Counted from the first letter of the stretch, positions 15,758 to 24,777 are shown. The stretch: 64,000 nt of DNA from an uncultured Acidobacteriia bacterium (GCA_903900705.1 CAIUOG010000104.1:1-64000), one strand, 5' to 3'. The notes: a model not told the origin generated them from the letters alone. Numbers and translations: made by a program.

Positions 15758-16444
15758 ATGAAAGCGCTGCTTGAAGTTTTTTACCGTCCTGGCCGGGTGT
15801 TTGCGGAATTGCCGGGAGCGAAGGGCCAGTGGAGGATTCCCCTGCTTTGCAATGTCCTGCTGGCGGTATTGCTGGCGTGGATGGTGCCACACTTCATTGG
15901 ACCGGAGAACATTGTCCGGCAACGACTGGCGGGAAATGCGGCCGTAACGCCGGAACAGGCGCAGAAGCTGATTGCATCCGCCGGATCCGTCGGGCAGGCC
16001 TTTGCCAGCTATGCCGGCACGATTCTTTTCAGTCTGGGGATGCAGGCGGCACTGGCGGGCATGCTGACGATTTTCTGGATGATGCGGGACCCGGCGCCAC
16101 ATTTTGAAACGATGCTCTCGATGGTGACGCTGGCGTTTTTTCCATACTGGCTGATTCTGACGGCCATGACGGCGCAGACGCTGGTGACGGCGGCGAATCC
16201 GGCGGCGCTGGATTTTTCGAATCTGGTGGCCACCTCGGCGGCGACGTACGTGGACAAGCATACGGTGACGCGGGGCGTTTACGGGATCCTGAGCAATCTG
16301 GATGCGCTGAGCTTCATGGAGATGGGGCTGCTGGGGCTGGGATTTGCGCGGGTGACCCGTTCTGGCATCGCATTCGGACTGGCGGTGGTGGGGGGGCTGT
16401 GGCTGCTCTATTTTTCCGTGATGGCGATTGCGGTACTGACATAG
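15758..16444 (+). CDS. Yip1-family integral membrane protein
   Basis: The 228-aa protein has about five hydrophobic segments. They are at residues 27-45, 85-105, 120-142, 180-200 and 205-226, with the N-terminal motif FYRPGRVFAEL that is usual in bacterial Yip1/DUF1282 proteins. Function in bacteria is unknown. It starts 69 nt from the divergent MCE gene. No obvious enzymatic residues are present. Confidence 0.8.
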   Translation: MKALLEVFYRPGRVFAELPGAKGQWRIPLLCNVLLAVLLAWMVPHFIGPENIVRQRLAGNAAVTPEQAQKLIASAGSVGQAFASYAGTILFSLGMQAALAGMLTIFWMMRDPAPHFETMLSMVTLAFFPYWLILTAMTAQTLVTAANPAALDFSNLVATSAATYVDKHTVTRGVYGILSNLDALSFMEMGLLGLGFARVTRSGIAFGLAVVGGLWLLYFSVMAIAVLT

Positions 16445-16515
16445 GACAGGGCGGTGGGAGCTACCAACGGAGCCCCATATTTAGTGGTGTGGGAATTCTT
16501 TCACACAATGGAAAT

Positions 16516-16544
16516 TTGACAATCCAGCGGCGCGTCCCTACACT
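16516..16544 (+). promoter_or_regulatory. Sigma-70-type promoter for the comF-HNH operon
   Basis: A perfect -35 TTGACA (16516-16521) is followed after 17 bp by a -10 TACACT (16539-16544). The predicted transcript starts near 16551, about 150 nt before the comF frame. Confidence 0.75.
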
Positions 16545-16563
16545 AAATGCCAATAGGGCCACG

Positions 16564-16701
16564 ATGGCGCTCAATCTCACTCACGGGATGGCACGGGCTG
16601 GAAAGTCTGCGGATTTCCGCTGTGATGAGCGTTGTTGTCCGACCAGACGGCGCGACGAGCGCTGTTGCCCCTGCCGCCGGGGGGTGAGCCTTCTCCAGTA
16701 G
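16564..16701 (+). CDS. Possible 45-aa Cys/Arg-rich leader ORF upstream of comF
   Basis: An ATG lies about 13 nt after the predicted transcript start and opens a 45-codon frame. It encodes two near-identical blocks, DERCCPTRR and DERCCPCRR, and stops with TAG at 16699-16701. The comF frame is open on the other side and its first possible start (CTG 16703) sits one base later. It could be a translated leader that couples to comF, or a chance ORF. The ribosome site is weak. The imperfect 30-bp direct repeat in the DNA (16624-16683) explains the repeated blocks. Confidence 0.3.
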   Translation: MALNLTHGMARAGKSADFRCDERCCPTRRRDERCCPCRRGVSLLQ

Positions 16702-16702
16702 T

Positions 16703-17482
16703 CTGCTCACGAGAACGGCTGCCTTCACGCTTCGTGCGGTCCCGCACGGCCTTTTTTCACTTTTCTTTCCCGACGATTGCCGCATTTGCAAGCAAGCCCT
16801 GCAGGGCTGGACGCGCGTTCCGGTCTGCGAGGAATGCCTGCGTGCGCCGAAACCGCTGGAGACCGAGTATTACTGCACCTGCTGTAACACTCCTTTCCTG
16901 AACGCGTATCCGCTGGATGAGAGCGGCGTGTGCGCGGCGTGCCGTTCCGGGCTGCGTGGCTTTGACCGGGCCATGACTTATGGCTTCTATGAAGGCCCGC
17001 TGCGCAGTCTGATTCATCTGTTCAAATACTCCGGGATGAAACCTTTGGCGGTTACGCTGGCCGGGTATCTGGAAAAAATCATTCCCGTCGACGAGCGGTA
17101 TGACGCCGTGGTTCCCGTTCCGCTGCACTGGCATAAACAGTGGGACCGGGGATTTAACCAGGCCGAATTACTGGCCCGTTTGATTGCAAGGCGGCGTGGC
17201 CTTCCGATGTGGAACGCGCTGCGGCGCAAACGCCCGACGGCGGTGCAGGCAAGTCTCGCCCTGGCGGGACGGCGGCGCAACGTGGCGGGTGCGTTTCTGG
17301 TGCGCCGGAAACAGGATCTCAAAGGCAAAAGGATTTTATTAATCGACGATGTGATGACAACTGGCGCGACCGCCAGTGCGTGCGCCGCGGCGCTGAAACG
17401 CGGGGGAGCAACGTCGGTATCACTGCTGACGTTAGCGAGAGTGGACAGGAGATGGAGCGCACAGCCTCAGGCGACAGCCTGA
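16703..17482 (+). CDS. comF: ComF-family phosphoribosyltransferase-like protein with non-canonical start
   Basis: The protein has the N-terminal zinc finger and the C-terminal PRTase-like domain of ComF, linked to DNA uptake in competent bacteria. Zinc finger cysteines are in DDCRICKQAL, CEECL, YCTCCNTPF and CAACRSG. The PRTase part has RGFNQAELLAR, RRKRPTAVQASLALAGRRRNV and the PRPP loop LLIDDVMTTGATASA. The frame opens at 16687 after a TGA. It has no ATG, GTG or TTG until GTG 16928, which would delete most of the zinc finger. I therefore give CTG 16703, which yields 259 aa with the normal N-terminal length. A frameshift or non-AUG start are the alternatives. Confidence 0.75.
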   Translation: MLTRTAAFTLRAVPHGLFSLFFPDDCRICKQALQGWTRVPVCEECLRAPKPLETEYYCTCCNTPFLNAYPLDESGVCAACRSGLRGFDRAMTYGFYEGPLRSLIHLFKYSGMKPLAVTLAGYLEKIIPVDERYDAVVPVPLHWHKQWDRGFNQAELLARLIARRRGLPMWNALRRKRPTAVQASLALAGRRRNVAGAFLVRRKQDLKGKRILLIDDVMTTGATASACAAALKRGGATSVSLLTLARVDRRWSAQPQATA

Positions 17483-17521
17483 GGCGTGTGAATGGGACTT
17501 ATGAAGATGCTGAGGAATCAG

Positions 17522-18049
17522 ATGCCGACCTATAGCAGACTACAGAAACCAGTACTCGTGTTAAACGCGAGTTACGAACCAATCAACATCTGTGCCGCGC
17601 GCCGGGCACTCGTCCTGGTGCTGAAGGGGATTGCGTCCGCCGAAGAGGTTTCGGTGAGCGCGGTGCATTCATCACGCCGGACGCTGAAAGTCCCGAGTGT
17701 GATCCGGTTGCTGGAATACCGCCGCATTCCGCACCAGACCCGCGCCCTGTCGCGCAAGAACATCCTCATGCGGGACCGTTATACCTGCCAGTATTGTCTG
17801 AAAGTCCTCCCGACCGGGGAACTGACGCTGGACCATGTGATTCCGCGTTCGCGCGCGGGGGAATCGGCGTGGGAGAATCTGGTGGCCTGCTGCCATCAAT
17901 GCAATAACCGCAAGGGCAGCCGTACGCCGGAGGAAGCGGGGATGAAGCTGATCCGCCAGCCCAAGCCGTTCAGCCTGCACACAAGCCGCCACCTGATGCG
18001 ATTGCTCGGCAAGAGCGATGAGCAGTGGCGGAAGTATTTATTCTTCTAA
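17522..18049 (+). CDS. HNH endonuclease family protein
   Basis: I start at ATG 17522 ([20 protein letters not shown]), which has GAGGAA just upstream; ATG 17492 lacks a ribosome site. The 175-aa protein carries [25 protein letters not shown] and [10 protein letters not shown]. These form the ββα-metal HNH fold with two CxxC zinc pairs and the DHV(I/V)P catalytic segment. The N-terminal NASYEPIN and [19 protein letters not shown] blocks are highly conserved in this stand-alone bacterial HNH group. Its role is unknown, and repair or phage-restriction functions are only guesses. It follows comF by 39 nt in the same operon. Confidence 0.9.
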   Translation: MPTYSRLQKPVLVLNASYEPINICAARRALVLVLKGIASAEEVSVSAVHSSRRTLKVPSVIRLLEYRRIPHQTRALSRKNILMRDRYTCQYCLKVLPTGELTLDHVIPRSRAGESAWENLVACCHQCNNRKGSRTPEEAGMKLIRQPKPFSLHTSRHLMRLLGKSDEQWRKYLFF

Positions 18050-18075
18050 GATCTGAAAAGAACGGCAGGAACAGG

Positions 18076-18118
18076 CGCGGCGTCGCGGGAGGCATCGGAA
18101 GCCCGCGACGCCGCGTTT
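18076..18118 (+). terminator. Stem-loop terminator after the HNH gene
   Basis: A 14-bp perfect GC stem (18076-18089 with 18102-18115) has a 12-nt loop and a short TTT after it. It lies between convergent genes. The T run is short, so efficiency is uncertain. Confidence 0.6.
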
Positions 18119-18124
18119 GGCGTT

Positions 18125-20608
18125 TTAGTGAATGCGCAGGCTGCGGACCGGGGCGGGCATCGGTTCGCCGGGGCGCATAGCAGACCAGAGGATCCGGTTG
18201 AGCTCATTGGGATCGGCGCGGTCATAGTCGGAGAAATCCAGTTTCAGGGAGGCGCGGGCGCCGGGACCGGAAGCCGGATTTTTTGACATCAGATCGATCT
18301 TCGGCGCCACCATTTTGATGGGTTCGAGGGACGGTTCCGGGGTGAAGGAAAAGTACATGGGCGTGGCGGCGGCGTCGAACTGGGTCATGGGCGGCAGACC
18401 GAGGATCAGTTCCATGGTGCGAACGAACGAAGCCGTGGTGTACATGGTGCTGTCCACAACGCCGCGCTTGACCCAGGGCGAAAGCACCAGGCCGACGGTG
18501 CGGTGAGCGTCGACGTGGTCCGGGCCGTTCTGGGCGTCATCTTCGATGACGAAGATTGCGGTATCCTTCCAGAATTTTGAACCGCTGACGGCTTCCACGA
18601 TCAGGCCCAGAGCTTCGTCGTTGGCCGCTACGCGGGCCTGCGGCGTGAAGGCATTGGGAGTGAGGCCCTGAGTGTGATCCTCACCGAGCGCCATCACCAT
18701 AAAGTTGGGCCATTCGCCGGTCTTTTCCGCGGCTTTGAGTTCGCTGATGAAGATCTGCGCTTTTTCGGAATCGCGCGCGCCTTTGTTCTTCGCTTTCAGC
18801 CATTCGAGCGAGGCATGGCCGGTGAGCGAGCCGGTCGCCTTGACGCGGGGCTCTTCATCAGGGGTGGAGACGAAGCCCGCCATTTCGCCATAGCTGCGGA
18901 AGGTCTTGTTGTGGCGGGCGCAGTTATCCCAGAGATAGCCGGCGGGGGAGTCCATCAGACGTTCGTCGCCATCCGGTTCGCCGCGGCGGCTGTAGCTGTT
19001 GGTCCAGGCTTTCTGATTAAAATCTGTGGCGTAGGAGGCGTTGGACCACTGGTGGCCGTCTTCGGACACTTCGCCGTCGCAGTAGAGATTGTCGAGGGTG
19101 ACGAACTTCTTCGTCAGCATGTGCGCGTTCGGCGTGATTTTTTCCCCAAAGAGAGTGAGTTTCGGGTCGCCGTTGCCGATGCCGAGATCGCCCAGAACCT
19201 GGTCGTAGGTGCGGTTTTCGCGAATGATGTAGAGAACGTGCCGGATTTTTGGGAACACGTCGCGCTGCACGCGCGCGGCGAGTGCGGAATCGACTTTGGC
19301 GGCGGGCACGGGAACGTTGGCGATGGCCTGTCTGGTGTAGGCCGAGAGTTCCTTGGCGTCCGGCATATTCACGATGGAGACGTGGCCGCTGAGGACGTCG
19401 CCAATGTAGTCGTACGGAGTTTCGGGATTGGGCGTTTTGCGGGGCGCGGCGTGTGCGGCGGCGGGGTAATTATTGCGGAAGCCCATACCCTTGCCTGTAC
19501 CGACAAAAAGTTGTTTGCCGTCCGGTGAAACGGCGACGGCGGTGGGATACCAGCCGGTGGGGATAAAGCCGGCGATCCTCGATTCCTTCGCGGAAATGTC
19601 AATGACGGCAACGTTGTTGTTATCCGCGTTGGCGACGAAGAGGCGCTTCTTATCCGGGGAGAGAGCGAGTGCGTTCGGGGTGGAGCCGAGTAGTGCTTTG
19701 GGGTCCATGGAAGTGCGGATGCTTTCGGTCACCTGGGCGGCGGCAATCACGCTGACGGTGTTCGAACCGGCGTTGGCAACGAAGAGACGGCCGTCTTTCG
19801 CCCAGACCATCTCATTGGGATGGCTGCCGACTTTCACGCGGCTGGTTTCGCGGAGCGTGGCGGGGTCGAGCAGGCTGACGGATTCGTCCCCCCAGTTGGA
19901 AACCGCGAGGGTCTTCTGATCGGGAGAAAAAACGGCGCTGTGCGGGTGGTAGCCGGTCTTCGCGGAGGTCTGCTGTGAGAAGTCCGCGCCGGAGAGTTTG
20001 TAAATGGTATCGGTCTGGATGTTGAGAGCGTAGAGAGAGCCATCGGGTCCGAGGGTGAGGCCGGAGATGAAGCGGTTCTTTTCCTCCAGACCTTTGATGG
20101 CGAGACCGGCGGCGGGTTCCAGTTTGCCGGCGGCATAGCGAACGCGGAGAACCGGCTGATTGAGCTGCGATTTCATGGCGGGGGTGTTGGGCCGGGCGTT
20201 CACGGCTTCGGCGAAGCCACGCATGCCGGGCCCGCCACCGGAAAGAAAAACCGAGCCCGTGGCGGCATCGACGGCCATGCCGTCCCAGGTTTTGACCACA
20301 TCGAGGGTGGCGGCGGGTTTCTGCGTTTTGATGTCAATCAGCACGACGCTGTGATCGTGATAGCCGCCGGTATTGACGAGCAGAGAGGCGCCATCCGGAG
20401 TGACGTACATTTTCATCGGCAGGTCACCGGGCAGCTCAATGTGCTTGCCGGCGGGCGTGATGCGCCAGCCATTGGGGAGCGTTAGTGCTCCGGTGGAATC
20501 GGGCTGATTGGGGAGGTGACGGGCGGCATCGGCGGCCCGTTTCGCGCTGTAGGCGAGTCCGAGGATGCAGGTGAGGGATAAAGCGAGAACCAGCGGTTTG
20601 CGATTCAT
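18125..20608 (-). CDS. Bifunctional YncE-like beta-propeller and phosphoesterase protein
   Basis: The 827-aa protein has an N-terminal signal or anchor (PLVLALSLTCILGLAYS). A seven-bladed YVTN/YncE-type propeller (about residues 45-400) follows, with repeats such as TLAVSNWGDESVSLLDPA, GRLFVANAGSNTVSVI and KRLFVANADNNNVAVID. From about 470 there is a phosphoesterase domain of the alkaline-phosphatase superfamily: IRENRTYDQVLGDLG, HQWSNASYATDF, MALGEDHTQG and FVIEDDAQNGPDHVDAHR. This two-domain architecture is well known in Acidobacteriota. It likely hydrolyses extracytoplasmic phosphate esters, though substrate is unknown. It is transcribed alone, convergent to the HNH gene. Confidence 0.9.
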   Translation of the reverse strand: MNRKPLVLALSLTCILGLAYSAKRAADAARHLPNQPDSTGALTLPNGWRITPAGKHIELPGDLPMKMYVTPDGASLLVNTGGYHDHSVVLIDIKTQKPAATLDVVKTWDGMAVDAATGSVFLSGGGPGMRGFAEAVNARPNTPAMKSQLNQPVLRVRYAAGKLEPAAGLAIKGLEEKNRFISGLTLGPDGSLYALNIQTDTIYKLSGADFSQQTSAKTGYHPHSAVFSPDQKTLAVSNWGDESVSLLDPATLRETSRVKVGSHPNEMVWAKDGRLFVANAGSNTVSVIAAAQVTESIRTSMDPKALLGSTPNALALSPDKKRLFVANADNNNVAVIDISAKESRIAGFIPTGWYPTAVAVSPDGKQLFVGTGKGMGFRNNYPAAAHAAPRKTPNPETPYDYIGDVLSGHVSIVNMPDAKELSAYTRQAIANVPVPAAKVDSALAARVQRDVFPKIRHVLYIIRENRTYDQVLGDLGIGNGDPKLTLFGEKITPNAHMLTKKFVTLDNLYCDGEVSEDGHQWSNASYATDFNQKAWTNSYSRRGEPDGDERLMDSPAGYLWDNCARHNKTFRSYGEMAGFVSTPDEEPRVKATGSLTGHASLEWLKAKNKGARDSEKAQIFISELKAAEKTGEWPNFMVMALGEDHTQGLTPNAFTPQARVAANDEALGLIVEAVSGSKFWKDTAIFVIEDDAQNGPDHVDAHRTVGLVLSPWVKRGVVDSTMYTTASFVRTMELILGLPPMTQFDAAATPMYFSFTPEPSLEPIKMVAPKIDLMSKNPASGPGARASLKLDFSDYDRADPNELNRILWSAMRPGEPMPAPVRSLRIH

Positions 20609-20754
20609 ATAGGGTGTCCCCGCTATTCTATGCAGCGGAAGTTACAGGGTGATTGCAGCGCCGGCATGGTTTCAGCGGCATGTTTCAGCGGGGCTGAGAG
20701 GCGGGAGAAGTGGCGGGAACAAGTAGAGGTGGAGTAACGTAGTCTTTTACAGCG

Positions 20755-21237
20755 ATGCCTTTTTGCACACAGTGCGGCCAACAGGTGGGAGACGCCGATG
20801 TCTTCTGCGCGAACTGCGGCAGACAGCAGTCCGCGGCGGGCTTTTCCGGATCGGGAAGCACCACGCCGCCACCGCTGGTCGCACAGGATCCGCTGGCTGG
20901 ACTTTCGCCGCGGACGGCGTCTATACTCTGCTACATTCCGACGGTTGGCTGGATTGCGGCGGTGATCGTACTGGCGGCGCGAAAGTTCCGGGGCGATCAG
21001 ATCGTGCGGTTTCACGCATTTCAGGGGCTTTACTTATTCGCCGCCTGGCTGATGGTGCAGTGGGTGGTGCATCCGATCTCACTCACCATGCCCGAACATT
21101 TTATCCGTGTCGACCATACGCTGGAAGGCCTGTTGCTGGGACTCTCGATCTTTATGATTGTGAAGTCCAGCCATGGAGAGGCGTACGTGCTGCCGATTAT
21201 CGGAGAACTGGCGCAGCGGTCCGCCACCGAGCAATAG
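20755..21237 (+). CDS. Zinc-ribbon membrane protein (DUF4870-like)
   Basis: The 160-aa protein starts with a zinc ribbon MPFCTQCGQQVGDADVFCANCG (two CxxC pairs). A Ser/Gly/Pro linker comes next, then three hydrophobic helices near residues 60-78, 90-108 and 125-140. RFHAFQGLYL and the preceding LCYIPTVGWIAAVI segment are typical of DUF4870-like inner membrane proteins. Function is unknown. It stands alone between divergent and codirectional neighbours, with no regulatory site that I can see. Confidence 0.78.
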   Translation: MPFCTQCGQQVGDADVFCANCGRQQSAAGFSGSGSTTPPPLVAQDPLAGLSPRTASILCYIPTVGWIAAVIVLAARKFRGDQIVRFHAFQGLYLFAAWLMVQWVVHPISLTMPEHFIRVDHTLEGLLLGLSIFMIVKSSHGEAYVLPIIGELAQRSATEQ

Positions 21238-21439
21238 CAGAGCCGGCCCCATAGCCTGCCCGAGCCCCGCCCCATCACCCACAGAAACGCGCTACCATAA
21301 CGATGCGGCTATCTGATGCCGCGCGTTTGCTGATTTTGCCCGTTTTCTGAATTGCCCGGCCGAGATTGGCGTCTTTGATCATTAACCTGTTCTGCCCGGC
21401 TCCGCCAGACGGAGAGGTGCAGGATTGAAGGAGTTAGCC

Positions 21440-21811
21440 TTGAAGAACATTTATGTCGGGAACATTTCGTTCCAGACGACAGAGCAGGATCTCGACGCCG
21501 CGTTTTCCGCTTATGGACAGGTTGATCGGGTACAGATTGTGAAGGATCGCGAAACCGGCCAGTCGCGCGGATTTGCTTTCGTGGAAATGCAGAATAATGC
21601 CGACGCGGACAAGGCGATGGAGGCTCTGAACGGCGCCGAGGTGGGCGGTCGCACACTTACCGTAAACGAAGCCCGTCCGCGCGAACCCCGCACGGGTGGC
21701 GGTGGTTACGGCGGAGGCGGCGGGAACCGCTTTGGCGGCGGTGGTGGCGGCGGACGTCCCGGTGGCGGCGGCGGCGGTGGCGGCAATCGCCGGCGCGAAC
21801 CGCGCTGGTAA
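21440..21811 (+). CDS. Glycine-rich RRM RNA-binding protein
   Basis: The start is TTG at 21440, because AAGGAG (21428-21433) sits 6 nt upstream and the protein then begins MKNIYVGNI like its relatives. The frame's earlier TTG at 21425 lies before that ribosome site. The 123-aa product has one RRM with RNP2 IYVGNI (residues 3-8) and RNP1 RGFAFVEM (about 41-48). A C-terminal tail of Gly runs broken by Arg and Asn follows. This organisation is that of cyanobacterial and acidobacterial cold-inducible Rbp proteins, which bind single-stranded RNA. The leader contains a CTCCG/CGGAG hairpin just before the ribosome site. A strong terminator follows. Confidence 0.92.
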   Translation: MKNIYVGNISFQTTEQDLDAAFSAYGQVDRVQIVKDRETGQSRGFAFVEMQNNADADKAMEALNGAEVGGRTLTVNEARPREPRTGGGGYGGGGGNRFGGGGGGGRPGGGGGGGGNRRREPRW

Positions 21812-21825
21812 GTTTCTCAGAGATA

Positions 21826-21854
21826 AAAAGGCCGGCGGAAACCGCCGGCCTTTT
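21826..21854. terminator. Bidirectional rho-independent terminator
   Basis: A 13-bp stem, 21826-21838 with 21842-21854, encloses an AAA loop and carries A and T runs on both flanks. It serves the RRM gene and the convergent ybjQ-like operon. Confidence 0.93.
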
Positions 21855-21863
21855 CTATTTTAT

Positions 21864-22196
21864 TCAGGCTCTTTCGAGTTTAACGGCGGTGCCGTAGCAG
21901 AGAACTTCGGTCACGCCCTGCATGACTTCCGTGGCATCATAGCGAACGCCCACCACGGCGTCGGCGCCCACTTCGGCGGCATGAACCAGCATGCGCTGAA
22001 AGGCGTCTTCGCGGGTCTTTTCGCAGAGATTGGTAAACAGCGTAATATCGCCGCCCACCATGGTCTGCAGGCTGGCGCCGATGGTCCCGAAAACGGAGCG
22101 CGACCGGACGACAATCCCCTTGACGATCCCCATGCCGCGGACGACGCGGAACCCGGGAATCTCAAACGTGCTGCTGGTCATTTCATGCGAAATCAT
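21864..22196 (-). CDS. YbjQ-family (DUF74) putative heavy-metal-binding protein
   Basis: The 110-aa protein is a typical YbjQ/UPF0145 member: TSSTFEIPGFRVVRGMGIVKGIVVRSRS, then GGDITLFTNLCEKTREDAFQRMLVHAAEVGADAVVGVRYD and TEVLCYGTAVKLE. The family forms pentameric beta-rich rings, and a metal-binding role has been proposed. The start used overlaps the upstream glcF stop (ATGA 22193-22196); MTSSTFE five codons later is an alternative. It is the last gene of the glcE-glcF operon and is followed by the shared terminator. Confidence 0.88.
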   Translation of the reverse strand: MISHEMTSSTFEIPGFRVVRGMGIVKGIVVRSRSVFGTIGASLQTMVGGDITLFTNLCEKTREDAFQRMLVHAAEVGADAVVGVRYDATEVMQGVTEVLCYGTAVKLERA

Positions 22197-23518
22197 GCGT
22201 TCTCCCTGTAAGCTTCATCGAGCAGTTCCACGATATGTACGACGCGTTCTCCGCGTCCCCACTTCTTCACACCCGCCTGCAACTGGATCATACAGCCCGG
22301 GTTGGCCGTGGCGATGATCTCCGCTTTTGTGAGATTCACATTGGACATCTTCTTTTCGAGGATGCTCATGGACAGATCCGTATGCAGCACGTTATAAATG
22401 CCCGCGCTGCCACAGCACATATCGGCCAGCGGCATTTCCCGGAATTTCAGGCCGGGGATGGCGGCGAGAAGTTCGCGGGGGGCTTTGCGAATCTTCTGAC
22501 CGTGTGAAAGGTGGCACGAATCCTGATACGTAACGGTGGCGTCGATTGTTCCCAGGTCGCGATTCAGTTCGATGGATGCGAGGAACTCGGTCACATCCTT
22601 CATGAGGAGCTTAAACTGCTTCGCGGGCCCGGCGTACTTCGGATCGTGTTCGAGGAGTTCGTCGTATTCCTTGAGGGTGGAACCGCAGCCGGCGGCATTG
22701 GTGATGATGGCGTCAAAGCCGCCCTGGGCGATGGTTTCCTCAATGGCGTCGATGTTGCGGCGAGCCAGTTTGCGGGCTTCGTCCCGGATGCCCGCGTGAA
22801 CGTGGAGCGCGCCACAGCAGGTTTGGCTGACGGGAATCACAACCTCACAGCCGTTCTTCCGCAGCACGCGAACGGTGGCTTCATTCAGGCGCGCGAAGGA
22901 CACGTTCGCAATGCAGCCGGCCATGAAGGCGACGCGATACCGCCGCGTGCCCTCCGCGGGAAAGGTTTTGCCGATTTCGCGAAAAAAGAAGGGAATTTCG
23001 GCAGGGGGCGAAAGCGCCTCGCGCGCGGCGAGGGGACCGAGCAGGTTGACGAGTCCGGTGGCGCGGAGGACTTTCTGCAGACCGCTGACCTGATACATCC
23101 AGAGCGACGCGCCCGCTGCCGTGAGCAGCGCCGGGGATGGCAGCAGTTTGCGGAACACGAAATCGCGGACAGTCTTTGAGAGCCAGCCGCGTTGGGTGGT
23201 GTTCTCAATTTCTGAACGGGCGGCTTCGATGAGACGGCCGTATTGCACGCCGGAGGGGCAGGCGCTTTCGCAGCCCCGGCAGGCGAGGCAGAGATCGATG
23301 TGCTCCTTGTAGCTTTCGGTGATGGGCGCGCCGTTGGCCACCTGTACCATCTGGTAGACGCGGCCGCGCGGGGAATCCATCTCGACACCGAGTTCACGAT
23401 AGGTGGGGCAGGCGTTCAGACAGAGTCCGCAGTGCACGCAGCGATCCAGATCGACCGGCTGCGGCTTGTCATGAGCGGCCTCGGGCGGGAGTGGAACGGT
23501 GGGGCTAGAGGCGGCCAT
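22193..23518 (-). CDS. glcF: Glycolate oxidase iron-sulfur subunit GlcF
   Basis: The 441-aa protein has two ferredoxin-type [4Fe-4S] motifs, CVHCGLCLNACPTY and CLACRGCESACPSG, in the N-terminal 90 residues. Two CCG-domain repeats are represented by CCGALHVHAG and CCGSAGIYN. GlcF passes electrons from the flavin subunits to the quinone pool when glycolate is oxidised to glyoxylate. It overlaps glcE by 14 nt, as expected for a coupled pair. The flavoprotein GlcD is not in the window, so the enzyme must be completed elsewhere. Glycolate is a predicted product of the RuBisCO-like protein encoded about 5 kb upstream. Confidence 0.93.
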   Translation of the reverse strand: MAASSPTVPLPPEAAHDKPQPVDLDRCVHCGLCLNACPTYRELGVEMDSPRGRVYQMVQVANGAPITESYKEHIDLCLACRGCESACPSGVQYGRLIEAARSEIENTTQRGWLSKTVRDFVFRKLLPSPALLTAAGASLWMYQVSGLQKVLRATGLVNLLGPLAAREALSPPAEIPFFFREIGKTFPAEGTRRYRVAFMAGCIANVSFARLNEATVRVLRKNGCEVVIPVSQTCCGALHVHAGIRDEARKLARRNIDAIEETIAQGGFDAIITNAAGCGSTLKEYDELLEHDPKYAGPAKQFKLLMKDVTEFLASIELNRDLGTIDATVTYQDSCHLSHGQKIRKAPRELLAAIPGLKFREMPLADMCCGSAGIYNVLHTDLSMSILEKKMSNVNLTKAEIIATANPGCMIQLQAGVKKWGRGERVVHIVELLDEAYRENA

Positions 23519-24668
23519 AGAGACGTCCGTTGTTGAGAAGACCCGCGGGATCGAACATGTCTTTGATCCTTTTCATGATGGCAAAATCGCTGCCGGGTTC
23601 AGGCCAGAGAGTCAGACCGCGCTTTGCGGATTCGCCGGAGTATTCGACCAGGCTCTTCCAGCCGTTTTTGACACAGGCGAGTAGGAAGAGCGTGGCTTCG
23701 TCCGGACCGGGGAACCAGGCGCGGGTTACGCCGCTGGCGGCATGGGAGTGGCAGGGGACTTCGGTGGAGGCGAATACGGCGCCGACGTCCGCGAGGGTAG
23801 TGGAGACGCGCACGACGCAACCGTCTTTGCAGGTTTCCAGATGGCGCGGAGTCATGGTCTGAATCGCATTCCAGAACTCCTGTTCCCCGGCGCCGGCCAG
23901 AGCGCGGGCGACCCCAAGCTTTTCGGCTTCGCGGGTGGAACGCCCGATAACCTCCTGATTGCCCGCGAACTGCAGTGCAAGGAGGAAATTCGTTTCGGGC
24001 AGTTGCAAATGCGCGCAGAGCCGGGGATTGAGGATGTCGACAGCCACTGGCGTGAGCACGCCCTGGAGCGCGGCGTTGCGGGCTTCCACGGCGGACTTCG
24101 CATCCGGAAAACGGAACAGAAGCGTTCTGGCAACAGGGGGAACAGGTGTGAGCTTGAAATTCACGCTGGTGATGGCGGCGAGGGTGCCGAAGGAGCCAAT
24201 GAGCAGCTTCGCCATATCGAGACCGGCCACGTTTTTCACGACCATACCGCCGGATTGTACAAGTTTGCCATCGAGCGTGGCGAACTGCATGCCGATCACG
24301 AGATCACGCGCGGTGCCGTAGAGCCGTCTGCGGGAGCCGCTGATATTGGCGGCGATCATGCCGCCGACGGTGGCTTCGGAGGACCAGGGGCCATCGAGCG
24401 GAATCATCTGGCCATGGCGCGCGAGTTCGCGGGAGAGATCGGCGAAGCGCATGCCGGCCTGGACACTGACGGTGAGATCGCGGGGTTCGTACTGGATGAT
24501 TCGGTTGAGGTGAGTGGTGCTGATCTGCACGCTGGCGGGCGCGCGGGGGCCGCCCATCAGGTGTTTGGAGTTTGCGCCAAACACTTCCACGCTGCGGTTG
24601 GCACGACCGGCGTCAGCGAGTTGATCGCGCAGTTCTTCCGGCGTTGTGGGGTGGAGAGGTTCGAACAA
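23505..24668 (-). CDS. glcE: Glycolate oxidase FAD-binding subunit GlcE
   Basis: The 387-aa protein has a PCMH-type FAD-binding domain with SVEVFGANSKHLMGG, TVSVQAGMRFADLSRELARHGQMIPLDGPW, GGMIAANISGSRR and GGMVVKNVAGLDMAKLLIGSFGTL. These features match GlcE, the shorter flavin subunit paired with GlcD and GlcF. A TTG codon at 24668 is the only start near the family's N-terminus; GAGGG directly abuts it, an unusually tight spacing. The gene is first in a glcE-glcF-ybjQ operon and lies 109 nt downstream of the small exported-protein gene on the same strand. Confidence 0.9.
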   Translation of the reverse strand: MFEPLHPTTPEELRDQLADAGRANRSVEVFGANSKHLMGGPRAPASVQISTTHLNRIIQYEPRDLTVSVQAGMRFADLSRELARHGQMIPLDGPWSSEATVGGMIAANISGSRRRLYGTARDLVIGMQFATLDGKLVQSGGMVVKNVAGLDMAKLLIGSFGTLAAITSVNFKLTPVPPVARTLLFRFPDAKSAVEARNAALQGVLTPVAVDILNPRLCAHLQLPETNFLLALQFAGNQEVIGRSTREAEKLGVARALAGAGEQEFWNAIQTMTPRHLETCKDGCVVRVSTTLADVGAVFASTEVPCHSHAASGVTRAWFPGPDEATLFLLACVKNGWKSLVEYSGESAKRGLTLWPEPGSDFAIMKRIKDMFDPAGLLNNGRLYGRL

Positions 24669-24777
24669 CCCTCTACTTTATCGTGTTACTACCGCTGCCG
24701 GAGTGGGAACGGGTTGACGGACCGGGAACGGGAGGAGACGCCGCGCGTCCGCGGCGCCCCCGGTTCGAGGTACTGTG

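Noticed and set aside
21696-21811. GGC/GGT repeats as a separate repeat element
   Set aside because: They encode the Gly-rich tail of the RRM protein in frame.
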